In this document: piece after piece, positions 1 through 9,503 of the stretch
Layout of the letters: each line of letters opens with the position of its first letter
How positions within the stretch are numbered: the first letter of the stretch is position 1
Assembly (NCBI RefSeq): GCF_029210375.1
Contig: NZ_JARGER010000038.1
Location: forward strand, 62,001 to 126,000
Origin: Nocardioides sp. YIM 152315
GTDB taxonomy: Bacteria > Actinomycetota > Actinomycetes > Propionibacteriales > Nocardioidaceae
Reading direction: 5' to 3'
Length of the DNA: 64,000 nucleotides
Notes under the pieces: generated by a model
Told to the model about the DNA's origin: nothing
Seen by the model: the letters and a program-made list of their open reading frames with translations, nothing else
Databases searched by the model: none
Program-made: the position numbers and the translations under genes

Positions 1-1198
<1,198 letters not shown>

Positions 1199-1284
1199 TG
1201 TTGTCAGCGTTCCTTAGAAAGTTCGGATTTCCGGGGTGGAGCGCGGGCGGCCCGCTCTTCAGCGGAGCGCGCCCGCGCCCGTGG

Positions 1285-1755
1285 TCACCAGCGGTAGTGC
1301 GCGAAGGCCTTGTTGGACTCGGCCATCTTGTGCGTGTCCTCGCGCTTCTTCACCGCGGCACCGAGGCCGTTGGAGGCGTCGAGGATCTCGTTCATCAGGC
1401 GCTCGTGCATGGTCTTCTCGCGACGGTCGGCGGCGTAGCCGACCAGCCAGCGCAGCGCGAGCGTGGTGCCGCGCGTGCCCTTGACCTCGATCGGGACCTG
1501 GTAGGTCGCGCCACCGACGCGGCGGGACTTGACCTCGATCGTCGGCTTCACGTTGTCGAGCGCGCGCTTGAGCGTGACGACCGGGTCGGTGCCGGTCTTC
1601 TCGCGGCAGCCCTCGAGCGCGGTGTAGACGATGCGCTGCGCGACCTGCTTCTTGCCGTCCTGCAGCACCTTGGACACGAGCTGGGTGACCAGCTGCGACC
1701 CGTAGACCGGGTCGACGTCGATCGGCCGCTTGGGAGCGGGACCCTTGCGCGGCAT
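1285..1755 (-). CDS. rpsG: 30S ribosomal protein S7
   Basis: S7 is the primary 16S rRNA-binding protein that nucleates the 30S head and contacts the E-site tRNA. The 156-aa product is the normal actinobacterial length, starts with [10 protein letters not shown] and ends with the family tail FAHYRW. The ATG lies one base after the rpsL stop, so the two genes are almost certainly co-translated. In other bacteria S7 can repress its own operon by binding the rpsL-rpsG junction; no such structure was identified here. Confidence 0.98.
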   Translation of the reverse strand: MPRKGPAPKRPIDVDPVYGSQLVTQLVSKVLQDGKKQVAQRIVYTALEGCREKTGTDPVVTLKRALDNVKPTIEVKSRRVGGATYQVPIEVKGTRGTTLALRWLVGYAADRREKTMHERLMNEILDASNGLGAAVKKREDTHKMAESNKAFAHYRW

Positions 1756-1756
1756 G

Positions 1757-2131
1757 TCAGCTCTTCTCCTTCTTGGCGCCGTAGCGGCTGCGGGCCTGCT
1801 TGCGGTTCTTCACGCCCTGGGTGTCGAGCGTGCCGCGGATGATCTTGTAGCGGACACCGGGGAGGTCCTTCACCCGGCCGCCGCGGACGAGCACGATCGA
1901 GTGCTCCTGGAGGTTGTGGCCCACGCCCGGGATGTACGCCGTGACCTCGACGCCGCTCGACAGGCGCACACGCGCGACCTTGCGGAGGGCGGAGTTCGGC
2001 TTCTTCGGGGTGGTGGTGTAGACGCGGGTGCAGACGCCACGGCGCTGCGGAGACCCCTTCAGGGCAGGCGTCTTGTTCTTCGACACCTTGTCCTGGCGGC
2101 CCTTGCGGACCAGCTGCTGAATGGTGGGCAC
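1757..2131 (-). CDS. rpsL: 30S ribosomal protein S12
   Basis: S12 sits at the decoding centre and controls tRNA selection fidelity; it is the classic streptomycin-resistance locus. The product carries the conserved core [18 protein letters not shown] and [11 protein letters not shown]. An upstream ATG would give 134 residues, but the family begins [13 protein letters not shown] therefore place the start at the GTG at 2129-2131 (124 aa), preceded by AAGGGGAA at good spacing. It is first in the str operon. The Lys residues at the streptomycin sites (PKKPNSA and the later GVRYKI region) look wild type. Confidence 0.96.
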   Translation of the reverse strand: MPTIQQLVRKGRQDKVSKNKTPALKGSPQRRGVCTRVYTTTPKKPNSALRKVARVRLSSGVEVTAYIPGVGHNLQEHSIVLVRGGRVKDLPGVRYKIIRGTLDTQGVKNRKQARSRYGAKKEKS

Positions 2132-2264
2132 CGGGTGGTTCCCCTTCTTGTTCACTCCCACGCGCGGACGCCCTGCCCGCGCGGATGGTTCTCGTGGCCG
2201 GGTGGTGCAAGCTCAACCCGCCGCGCTCACCCCCGAGGTCGGGCGTGTCGCCCGCCCCCGCTCC

Positions 2265-3674
2265 TCAGCGAGAGCTTCCGGAGAGGGTCTCGTCGAGAGG
2301 GGCTTCCGCGCCTGGGTCGGGAGCCTGTCCTTCCGACTTATTCCGGGCACGCGCAACGGCCTGGTTGTCCCAGACACGAGGAACAAGGCTACCCGCGCCC
2401 CTGACACCGGTCAAAACCCGGCGCGGGGCCGCCCAGCGCGGGACGGCGCCGGCCGGCTCGAAGCCCTGCAGGCGGGCGTAGACCGCGACCGCCAGCGCGA
2501 CGCCCACGAGCGTGAGCACGCCGCCGAGGATGAAGGTCCAGCGGGCACCGAGGTGCTGGCCGATCCAGCCGATGATCGGTGCCCCGATCGGCGTGCCGCC
2601 CATGACGATCGTGAAGTAGAAGGCCATCACGCGGCCACGGATCTCCGGCGGCGACTCCAGCTGCATCGTCGCGTTGGCGGAGTTGAGCATGGTCAGGGTG
2701 AAGAAGCCGATCAGCGGGCAGAACAGGGCGAACGTGAGGTACGAGGGCAGCAGCCCGGCCACGATCTCGGCGACGCCGAAGGCCACTGCGGCCCCGACCA
2801 GCAGCCGCAGCGGGATCCGCACCCGCCGCGCGGCCATCAGCGCGCCCGTCAGCGAGCCGATCGCGAGGGCCGAGCCGAGGATGCCGTACTCCCCCGCGCC
2901 CTTGCCGAACACGTCGGTCGCCATCAGGGCGGAGGTGATCTGGAAGTTCATGCCGAAGGTGCCGGCGAAGAACACGATGATCAGGATCATCACCAGCTTC
3001 GGCTGGCTGCGGACGTAGCGGACGCCCTCGACCAGCATGCCCGGGGTCCGGCCGCGCGGCTCGGGCGAGGTCAGCAGCGCGGTGTTCATCCGCTCGAGCT
3101 GGCCGATCACCGCCAGGTAGGAGACGGCGTTGACCAGGATGACCCAGCCGGTCGCCTCCGCCCCGCCGCCGAGGACGCCGATCATCAGGCCCGCCAGCGC
3201 CGGCCCGAGCACCCGCGCGGCGTTGAAGGCCGCCGAGTTCAGGCCGACGGCGTTGGTGAGGTCGTCGGGTCCGACCATCTCGGAGACGAACGACTGACGG
3301 GCGGGGGCGTCGAAGGCGGCGCCGATGCCGAAGACGAAGGCGATGGCGTAGACCATCCAGGTCTCGGCCACGCCCAGGACCGCGACCAGGCCGAGGACGA
3401 GCGAGGCGAGGGCCATGGTCGCCTGGGTCGCCTGGAGCAGCCGCCGCTTCGGGAAGCGGTCGGCCACGACCCCGGCGTACGGGCTCAGCAGCAGCACGGG
3501 CAGGAACTGCAGCCCGGTGGTGATGCCGAGCTCGGTGCCGCTGTTGCCGGGCAGGTGGAGCACGAGCCAGTCCTGGGCGACGCGCTGCATCCAGGTACCG
3601 ACGTTCGACACCACACTTCCGGCGAAGTACATCCGGTAGTTGGCGCTGCGGAGCGCGCGGAACGTCGGGCTCAT
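2265..3674 (-). CDS. MFS transporter (drug-efflux type)
   Basis: A 469-aa integral membrane protein with about 12 hydrophobic segments. The N-terminus SPTFRALRSANYRMYFAGS and the loop VADRFPKRRLLQ are typical of MFS_3/enterobactin-exporter-like efflux proteins. The last 60 residues are a hydrophilic tail, longer than usual. It lies 10 nt downstream of a MarR gene on the same strand, an arrangement common for repressor-controlled drug efflux. The substrate cannot be read from sequence. The C-terminal part extends to within 133 nt of the rpsL start, so the str promoter must lie in that gap or within this gene's 3' end. Confidence 0.9.
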   Translation of the reverse strand: MSPTFRALRSANYRMYFAGSVVSNVGTWMQRVAQDWLVLHLPGNSGTELGITTGLQFLPVLLLSPYAGVVADRFPKRRLLQATQATMALASLVLGLVAVLGVAETWMVYAIAFVFGIGAAFDAPARQSFVSEMVGPDDLTNAVGLNSAAFNAARVLGPALAGLMIGVLGGGAEATGWVILVNAVSYLAVIGQLERMNTALLTSPEPRGRTPGMLVEGVRYVRSQPKLVMILIIVFFAGTFGMNFQITSALMATDVFGKGAGEYGILGSALAIGSLTGALMAARRVRIPLRLLVGAAVAFGVAEIVAGLLPSYLTFALFCPLIGFFTLTMLNSANATMQLESPPEIRGRVMAFYFTIVMGGTPIGAPIIGWIGQHLGARWTFILGGVLTLVGVALAVAVYARLQGFEPAGAVPRWAAPRRVLTGVRGAGSLVPRVWDNQAVARARNKSEGQAPDPGAEAPLDETLSGSSR

Positions 3675-3684
3675 GTAGTGGTGA

Positions 3685-4152
3685 TCAGTCCTTCTGGGCG
3701 AGGTTGTCGAGGATCGGGGCGGCGCGGCGGAGGATCGCCCGCTCGGCGGGGGTGAGCTCGAGGAGGCAGCGGGCGAGCCAGGCGTCGCGGCGGTCGCGGT
3801 CGGCGGCGACGCGGCCGCGGCCCTGCTCGGAGATCTCGACGACGATCTGGCGACGGTCGGTCTCGTGAGGACGCTTGACGACGTCGCCGCTCTCCTCGAG
3901 GCAGTTGACCGTGCGGGTCATGGAGGGTGGCTGCACCCTCTCGGCCGTCGCGAGCTCGCCGACCGACATCGCGCCCCGGCGGGCCAGGACGCCGAGCACG
4001 CTCATCTGGTTGATGCTCAGCTCGTTGTCGGGGTGCCGCTCGACGGCGAGCCGGCGGCGCAGCCGCATCACTGACAGCCGAAGCTCGCTGGCGAGCCCGG
4101 CGTCGCTGCGGACGACCTTCTCCACGGTAGGCATATCGTTAGCGTAACTCAT
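3685..4152 (-). CDS. MarR-family transcriptional regulator
   Basis: A 155-aa winged-helix protein. ELSINQMSVLGVLARRGAMSVGELA and VQPPSMTRTVNCLE form the helix-turn-helix, followed by the wing basic segment RPHETDRRQIVVEIS. It sits directly upstream of, and co-directional with, the MFS efflux gene, so it most likely represses that pair and releases on ligand binding. Two in-frame ATGs (4152 and 4134) are possible. The first lies inside the palindrome at 4138-4165, so translation from 4134 would leave the operator in the leader. The ligand is unknown. Confidence 0.9.
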   Translation of the reverse strand: MSYANDMPTVEKVVRSDAGLASELRLSVMRLRRRLAVERHPDNELSINQMSVLGVLARRGAMSVGELATAERVQPPSMTRTVNCLEESGDVVKRPHETDRRQIVVEISEQGRGRVAADRDRRDAWLARCLLELTPAERAILRRAAPILDNLAQKD

Positions 4153-4165
4153 TACCCGTGCTAAC
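4138..4165. promoter_or_regulatory. Probable MarR operator at the marR start
   Basis: An inverted repeat GTTAGC...GCTAAC (outer arms 4138-4143 and 4160-4165) encloses an inner GTAA-TGAG-TTAC palindrome when read on the minus strand. It is AT-rich compared with its surroundings and overlaps the first possible start codon of the marR gene. The position suits autorepression. This is inferred from symmetry and location only. Confidence 0.55.
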
Positions 4166-4204
4166 TATTCCTGGTGGTGGGGCTCCGCCAATGCCGAGTC
4201 GGCG

Positions 4205-5641
4205 TCAGGTGAGCAGGTCGGTGATCGGATCGATGAAGAAGTAGACGATGAAGAGGGCCGCGACCACCCACATCAGCGGGTGGATGGCGGCGACCTTGCC
4301 GCGGACCAGCTTGAGGAAGACGTAGGCGATGAAGCCGGCGCCGATGCCCACGGTGATCGAGTACGTGAACGGCATCAGCACGATCGTGAGGAAGGCCGGG
4401 ATGGCGATCTCCAGGTCGTCCCAGTCGATCGCGCGCACCTGCTGCATCATCAGGAAGCCGACGAGGACGAGGGCCGGGACCGCCGCCTCGGACGGGATGA
4501 TCGCGACCAGGGGTGCCACGAAGATCGCCAGCAGGAAGAGCACGCCGGTGACGATCGACGCGAGCCCGGTGCGCGCACCTTCGCCGACGCCCGACGCGGA
4601 CTCGATGTACGAAGTGTTCGACGACACGCCCGCGGCGCCTCCGGCGGCGGCGGCGAGCGAGTCGACGACCAGGATCCGCTGGGTGTTCGGCGGCGTGCCG
4701 TCCTCCTGGAGCAGGCCACCCTCCGCGCCGATCGCGGTCATCGTGCCCATGGTGTCGAAGAAGTCCGCGAGCATCAGCGTGAAGACCAGCAGGATCGCGG
4801 TGACCACGCCGGCGTTCTCGAACGAGCCGAGCAGGCTGAACTCGCCCACGGTGCCGAAGTCCGGCGAGTCGAAGACCTTGTCGGGCCACGCCGGCACGGT
4901 GAGGCTCCACGCCTTGGGGCTGCCGATCGCCTCGACGACGATCGCGAGGATGGTGGTCGCGACGATCGAGATCAGGATCGCGCCGCGCACCTTGAGCACC
5001 CACAGCGCGATGACGAGCAGCAGGCCGATCGCGAAGACCAGCACCGGCCAGCCGGACAGCTGCCCGGTCGCGCCGAGCTGCACGGGCACCGTGGTGTTGG
5101 CGGCGTCGGGGATGCGGTGCACGAACCCCGCGTCGACGAAGCCGATCAGCGCGATGAAGAGGCCGATGCCGACCGAGATCGCCACCTTGAGCTGCGCGGG
5201 CACTGCGTGGAAGACCGCCTGACGGAATCCGGTGAGCACCAGCACGAGGATCAGCAGGCCCTCGATGACGACCAGGCCCATGGCGTCGGCCCAGGTCATC
5301 TGGCTGGCGATCGAGAAGGCGACGAACGCGTTGAGGCCCAGGCCGGTGGCCAGCGCGAGCGGATAGTTGGCCACCACGCCCATGAGGATCGTCATCACGC
5401 CCGCGACCAGCGCCGTGCCGGCGGCGATCATCGCGAGGTTGGGCTCGGTGCCCCCGCCGAGCACCTGGCCGTCCTCGTCGGTCGCGAAGCCGAGGATCAG
5501 CGGGTTGAGCACGATGATGTAGGCCATCGTGAAGAAGGTGACGATGCCGCCGCGCACCTCGCGGCCGACGGTCGAGCCGCGCTCGCTGATCTTGAAGAAG
5601 CGGTCGATGCCACCGGGGGCGGCCGTGGTCTGGGAGGTCAC
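4205..5641 (-). CDS. NCS2 purine permease (AzgA/GhxP type)
   Basis: A 478-aa membrane protein with about 12-14 hydrophobic helices. The N-terminus GIDRFFKISERGSTVGREV, the segment VANYPLALATGLGLNAFVAF and the motif ADFFDTMGTMTAIG are signatures of the AzgA-like adenine/guanine/hypoxanthine:proton symporter subfamily. It probably imports purine bases for salvage. It is transcribed alone, divergently from the DUF2530 gene 38 nt away. No purine riboswitch fold was recognised in that short leader. The exact base preference is not determinable. Confidence 0.9.
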   Translation of the reverse strand: MTSQTTAAPGGIDRFFKISERGSTVGREVRGGIVTFFTMAYIIVLNPLILGFATDEDGQVLGGGTEPNLAMIAAGTALVAGVMTILMGVVANYPLALATGLGLNAFVAFSIASQMTWADAMGLVVIEGLLILVLVLTGFRQAVFHAVPAQLKVAISVGIGLFIALIGFVDAGFVHRIPDAANTTVPVQLGATGQLSGWPVLVFAIGLLLVIALWVLKVRGAILISIVATTILAIVVEAIGSPKAWSLTVPAWPDKVFDSPDFGTVGEFSLLGSFENAGVVTAILLVFTLMLADFFDTMGTMTAIGAEGGLLQEDGTPPNTQRILVVDSLAAAAGGAAGVSSNTSYIESASGVGEGARTGLASIVTGVLFLLAIFVAPLVAIIPSEAAVPALVLVGFLMMQQVRAIDWDDLEIAIPAFLTIVLMPFTYSITVGIGAGFIAYVFLKLVRGKVAAIHPLMWVVAALFIVYFFIDPITDLLT

Positions 5642-5679
5642 GGCGGCAGCATCGCAGAAGATTCAGCGGGTCGACTACC

Positions 5680-5997
5680 GTGTCCGTCGTGGAACCGCTC
5701 GACGACCGGCCGATGCAGCACGAGATCGGCAACCGCACCTACTTCGTGGCGAACGTCGAGCCGATGGACGTCGACGGCGTGCGGACGGTCGAGGTCGGCT
5801 CGGCGCTGTGGCTGATCGCCTTCGTGGCGCTGCTGCCGTTCTACGGCCGTCTCGAGGAGTCCGGCCGGGTGTGGTGGCTGTGGACCTGCATGGCCGGCCT
5901 CGGCCTGGGCCTGATCGGGCTGGAGTTCTGCCGGCGCCGGCGCAAGTCGCGCGACGAGCGGGACGCGGCGATCGCCGAGGTCGAGGGCGACGCGTAG
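5680..5997 (+). CDS. DUF2530 membrane protein
   Basis: A 105-aa protein with two predicted transmembrane helices (around residues 42-58 and 66-83). The N-terminal VEPMDVDGVRTVEVGSALW and basic cytoplasmic tail RRRRKSRDERD match the actinobacterial DUF2530 family, whose function is unknown. The GTG at 5680 begins the frame; an ATG 11 codons later (MQHEIG) is an alternative. The family typically sits beside the purine permease and DUF3027/cold-shock genes, as here. Confidence 0.8.
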   Translation: MSVVEPLDDRPMQHEIGNRTYFVANVEPMDVDGVRTVEVGSALWLIAFVALLPFYGRLEESGRVWWLWTCMAGLGLGLIGLEFCRRRRKSRDERDAAIAEVEGDA

Positions 5998-6004
5998 GAC
6001 TGGC

Positions 6005-6781
6005 TCAGAAGGACTCGATCTCGTCGGGGGTCATCGTGTCGACCACCGGCTCCGGGAGCGGCCTCGGCTCGTGCTTCTTGGCGAGCCGCACCTCGGAGTG
6101 CGCACCGCAGCCGTGGTCGAAGGAGACGATCCGGCCGTCGTCGTTGGCGTCGCCGTTGGCGCACACGCCGAACTGCTCCGCCAGCGGCCCGGCGACGCGC
6201 ACCAGGAAGCCGCAGGTCGTGCAGCTGTCGGGTGCCGAGCGCGCCAGCGGGGACTCGGGGCCGCCGTCGCCGTCGTACCAGCGCTGAGCGGCGAGCTCAC
6301 GACCCTCCGGCGACAGCGTGCGGACGCGACCGAGGCCGAGGTCCTGCGCCACCCGGCGGACCTGCGCCCGGTCGTCCGCATCGAGCGGGTCGTCGCCGTA
6401 GGAGTACGTCGGCACCAGCCGCGGGTCGTCGTCCGCGACGGGCAGCAGGTCGCCCGGCGAGAGGTCGCCGGGCTTGATGCGCTCGCGGTAGGGCACCCAC
6501 GACGGCGCGACGATCGCGGCGTCGCCGGGCACCAGCACGATCTCGTCGACCGTGACGGACTTCTGCCGGCTGGCGCGTGCGACCGTGACCGACCACTGCC
6601 AGCCGACGTACCCCGACCGCTCGCAGGCGAACAGGTGGGTGGCCACCCGCTCCCCCTCGACGAGCTGTCCGAGGTGCTCGCCGACGTCGGCGGCGCCGAC
6701 CTCCTCCAGGAGGGCGGCCCGGGCCACGTCGACGGCCGCCACGGTGGCGGCGTCGGGCTTGGGGCGAGCGATCGCGATCAC
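6005..6781 (-). CDS. DUF3027 family protein
   Basis: A soluble 258-aa protein matching the actinobacterial DUF3027 family. It has conserved blocks GYVGWQWSVTVARA and VPYRERIKPGDLSPGDLLP and a Cys cluster (SCTTCGF, GVCAN) that may bind metal. Members are conserved near cold-shock genes in actinobacteria, which fits the csp gene at 9.05-9.45 kb. Function is unknown. Start is GTG at 6779-6781. It converges with the DUF2530 gene, with only 7 nt between the stop codons. Confidence 0.85.
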   Translation of the reverse strand: MIAIARPKPDAATVAAVDVARAALLEEVGAADVGEHLGQLVEGERVATHLFACERSGYVGWQWSVTVARASRQKSVTVDEIVLVPGDAAIVAPSWVPYRERIKPGDLSPGDLLPVADDDPRLVPTYSYGDDPLDADDRAQVRRVAQDLGLGRVRTLSPEGRELAAQRWYDGDGGPESPLARSAPDSCTTCGFLVRVAGPLAEQFGVCANGDANDDGRIVSFDHGCGAHSEVRLAKKHEPRPLPEPVVDTMTPDEIESF

Positions 6782-6852
6782 GAGACGAAATCATGGCCCA
6801 TGAGCGATGTCGCTGTCAGGTCGGGGCTGGCCGGACCGGGCAGGATGGGGGC

Positions 6853-8253
6853 ATGACCCCCCAGCAACCCGACTCGTCGACCGACGAGCAACGCTGGCGG
6901 GACCCGCACCCGGAGCAGGCCGCCGACGGGCCCGCGTCCCGGGTCGCACGCGGCCTCGGGGCGACCGCACGGGGCGCCGGCCGGGCCGGACGCGCCACCA
7001 TGCGGACCGCGAAGCGGGCGGCCGACGCGCAGGGCGCGGGCGAGTCCGGGCTGTCCCGGCTCATCCAGATGCACTTCTTCAACACCGCCGGAGACGCGGC
7101 GGTCGCGATCTCCCTCGCGGGCACGCTCTTCTTCACGGTGCCCTCCGGAGAGGCGCGCGGCCAGGTGGCGCTCTTCCTCGGGCTCACGATGCTGCCGTTC
7201 GCCGTCGTGGCGCCCCTGATCGGCCCGTTCCTCGACCGGTTCGCCCACGGCCGGCGCTGGGCGATCGGCGCGACCATGGCGATCCGGGCGTTCCTGTGCT
7301 GGGTGCTCGCCGGCGCCGTCGTGACCGAGTCGGCCTGGCTGTTCCCGGCCGCCCTCGGCGTGCTGGTCGCGTCCAAGGCGTACGGCGTGACGCGCGCCGC
7401 CGCCGTACCGCGCCTGCTCCCCCACGAGTTCACCCTCGTCAAGGCCAACGGGCGGGTGTCGATGTCCGGGATCGTCGGCGTGGCCGTCTCGGCGCCGATC
7501 GCGGGACTCGCCTCGCTCGCCGGACCGGAGTGGGTGCTGCGCTACGCGTTCCTGCTCTTCGTGGCCGCGACGATCGGCGCGATCCGGCTCCCCAAGCGGG
7601 TCGACTCCAGCGAGGGCGAGGGCGACCTGCTGCTGCGCGGCGACGAGGGCAAGGCCCGCACCGGAAGCGTGCGCATCCCCCCGGCGGTGGCCTACGCGCT
7701 GCGCGCCAACTGCGGGCCGCGATGGATGTCGGGCTTCCTCATCATGTTCATGGCCTTCCAGCTGCGCCAGAACCCGATCGACGGCTGGAGCGTCGAGCTC
7801 CTCACCGCCCTGGTGGTCGGCGGCGCCGGCGCCGGCAACTTCCTCGGCGTGGTGGCCGCGTCGATGCTGAAGCGGATCAACCCGGCGGTCACGGTCTCGG
7901 CCGTGCTGGTCGTCGACATCGCCGTGGTGGTCTTCGGCTTCCTCTTCTACGGCGTGCTCGCGCTCGCGCTGCTCGGCCTGGTGGCCGGGCTCGGCCAGGC
8001 GCTGGCGAAGTTCTCCCTCGACGCGACGATCCAGCGCGACGTACCGCACCGGGTGCAGGCGAGTGCGTTCGCGCGCAGCGACACCACCCTCCAGCTCGCC
8101 TGGGTGATCGGCGGCTTCGTCGGCATCGCGATGCCGATCGACCCGGCGCGACTCGGTCTCGGCGTGGCGATCGCCGTGCTCGCTGCGTGGAGCGTATTCG
8201 TCTTCGCCCGCCACCCGAGACGGATGGCGCGAGGGGTCCGCACCGGCAACTGA
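6853..8253 (+). CDS. MFS transporter with long N-terminal cytoplasmic region
   Basis: A 466-aa protein. The first 65 residues are hydrophilic and rich in Ala, Gly and Arg; about 12 membrane helices follow, beginning near MHFFNTAGDAAVAISLAGTL. DRFAHGRRWAIG resembles the MFS loop 2-3 motif. The ATG at 6853 was preferred over an upstream in-frame ATG at 6793 because the extra 20 residues look non-conserved. The family is found in actinobacteria next to DUF3027, but the substrate is unknown. It is divergent from the DUF3027 gene. Confidence 0.85.
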   Translation: MTPQQPDSSTDEQRWRDPHPEQAADGPASRVARGLGATARGAGRAGRATMRTAKRAADAQGAGESGLSRLIQMHFFNTAGDAAVAISLAGTLFFTVPSGEARGQVALFLGLTMLPFAVVAPLIGPFLDRFAHGRRWAIGATMAIRAFLCWVLAGAVVTESAWLFPAALGVLVASKAYGVTRAAAVPRLLPHEFTLVKANGRVSMSGIVGVAVSAPIAGLASLAGPEWVLRYAFLLFVAATIGAIRLPKRVDSSEGEGDLLLRGDEGKARTGSVRIPPAVAYALRANCGPRWMSGFLIMFMAFQLRQNPIDGWSVELLTALVVGGAGAGNFLGVVAASMLKRINPAVTVSAVLVVDIAVVVFGFLFYGVLALALLGLVAGLGQALAKFSLDATIQRDVPHRVQASAFARSDTTLQLAWVIGGFVGIAMPIDPARLGLGVAIAVLAAWSVFVFARHPRRMARGVRTGN

Positions 8254-8291
8254 CCGGGAACCGCCCGAGCCGGCTGCCCGTCCACCCAGGC

Positions 8292-9050
8292 ATGACGACC
8301 GCACGTGCCCTCGCCACCGTCGCCCTGGGGCTCGTGCTCACCGGATGTGGCCAGGGCGACGGCCCGGCGAGCGACGCTCCCGAGGGCACCCGCTGGGTCG
8401 GGTCCGGGCGCGTCGTCGTGGCCGTCCCGGACTGGTGGACGACCGGCGAGACCCAGTGCCTCGAGCCGGTGGAGGACACCGTCTACTTCGACTCGGGCGC
8501 CCTCACCGACTGCGCGGACGAGCCGGCGCCGTCGGAGGTGCGGGCGGCGTCGACGCTGGCGGTCCTCGAGTCGGGGCACGGGTACGGCGAGCACCTCCTC
8601 ACCAGGATGGAGCCCGCCGGCGAGGTCGACGGGCGCGAGGTGCTCGAGCTCGACGGCTGCGACGGCTGGTTCCCGGGCGTGTGCCGCCGGGTGCTCGCCG
8701 TACCGTCCGAGGGCGTCGTCCTCGCGATCACCGTCGCCGACGCGGCCGACGGCGACTACGACGAGATCCGCGACTCGTTGCGGGTGCTGCCCGAGGGACA
8801 GACCACCGTCCCGCTCGACGTCGACGGATGGACGCCCACCTGGGGCGCGGAGCCGCGCGCGGCCCACGCGCTCGTGCGCACCCTGGAGCGGGCCGGCCTG
8901 CGGGTCGAGGTGGTCGAGGTCGAGCCGTCCGCCCGGGACGACGCCGGGTCCGGCACCACCCTGCCGAGCGGCAGCCTGCTCGACGTCGAGCCCGCCCTCG
9001 GCAGCGTGATCGACGAGGGCGGCACCGTGACGGTCAGCGTGCTGGCCTGA
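8292..9050 (+). CDS. Lipoprotein with C-terminal PASTA-like domain
   Basis: A 252-aa secreted lipoprotein. The signal peptide ends in the lipobox LTGC with Cys19 as the lipidation site. The middle is an unrecognised domain with several Cys (residues about 56-140) that could form disulfides. The last 75 residues (VDGWTPTWGAEPRAAHALVRTL through LLDVEPALGSVIDEGGTVTVSV) look like a PASTA fold, the module that binds peptidoglycan in Ser/Thr kinases and PBPs. No kinase or PBP domain is attached. A cell-envelope binding role is an inference. Confidence 0.75.
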   Translation: MTTARALATVALGLVLTGCGQGDGPASDAPEGTRWVGSGRVVVAVPDWWTTGETQCLEPVEDTVYFDSGALTDCADEPAPSEVRAASTLAVLESGHGYGEHLLTRMEPAGEVDGREVLELDGCDGWFPGVCRRVLAVPSEGVVLAITVADAADGDYDEIRDSLRVLPEGQTTVPLDVDGWTPTWGAEPRAAHALVRTLERAGLRVEVVEVEPSARDDAGSGTTLPSGSLLDVEPALGSVIDEGGTVTVSVLA

Positions 9051-9446
9051 TCAGGCTTCCAGCTCGTCGGCCAGGCCCCGCAGGAGCTTCGCGACCGGCT
9101 TGGCCGTGCGCGCGTCGGGGTGCCGCCCGTGGCGGTAGGCCTCGCCGACGCCGTCGAGGAGCCGGATCAGGTCCTCGACGATCGGCGCCATCTCCTCGGG
9201 CTTGCGGCGCTTCGCCTCGCGCTGGCCGCGCGCGACCGACGGCTGCCGGTCGAGGACCCGGACCTGCAGCGCCTGGTCGCCGCGGCGCCCCTGCGCGATG
9301 CCGAACTCGACGCGCGTGCCCGCCTTGAGCGACGTCGTCCCCTCCGGCAGCGCCTCGGCGCGCACGTAGACGTCGGGTCCGTCCTCCTGCGACAGGAAGC
9401 CGAAGCCCTTCTCGGCGTCGAACCACTTCACCTTGCCAGTGGGCAC
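9051..9446 (-). CDS. Cold-shock domain protein with C-terminal extension
   Basis: The first 65 residues are a cold-shock domain with RNP1-like KGFGFLSQED and RNP2-like DVYVRAEAL, which bind single-stranded RNA or DNA. The remaining 65 residues form a charged, probably helical tail absent from classic 67-aa Csp proteins. RNP2 reads VYV where VFVH is usual, so nucleic acid stacking may differ. The GTG at 9444-9446 gives the family start VPTGKVKWFDAEKG; the longer frame from 9500 was rejected. The tail type is common in actinobacteria next to DUF3027. Confidence 0.9.
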   Translation of the reverse strand: MPTGKVKWFDAEKGFGFLSQEDGPDVYVRAEALPEGTTSLKAGTRVEFGIAQGRRGDQALQVRVLDRQPSVARGQREAKRRKPEEMAPIVEDLIRLLDGVGEAYRHGRHPDARTAKPVAKLLRGLADELEA

Positions 9447-9480
9447 GGGTCTGACCTCTTCTTGCTTGCGGTTGCTCTGC

Positions 9481-9494
9481 TCCGGCGAGCCGGA
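9481..9494. terminator. Short hairpin between larE fusion and csp
   Basis: TCCGGC-GA-GCCGGA is a perfect 6-bp inverted repeat 10 nt beyond the stop of the HAD-LarE gene and 35 nt before the csp start. It could be a weak terminator or a structured csp leader. No T-run follows. Confidence 0.3.
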
Positions 9495-9503
9495 CGGCAC
9501 AGC

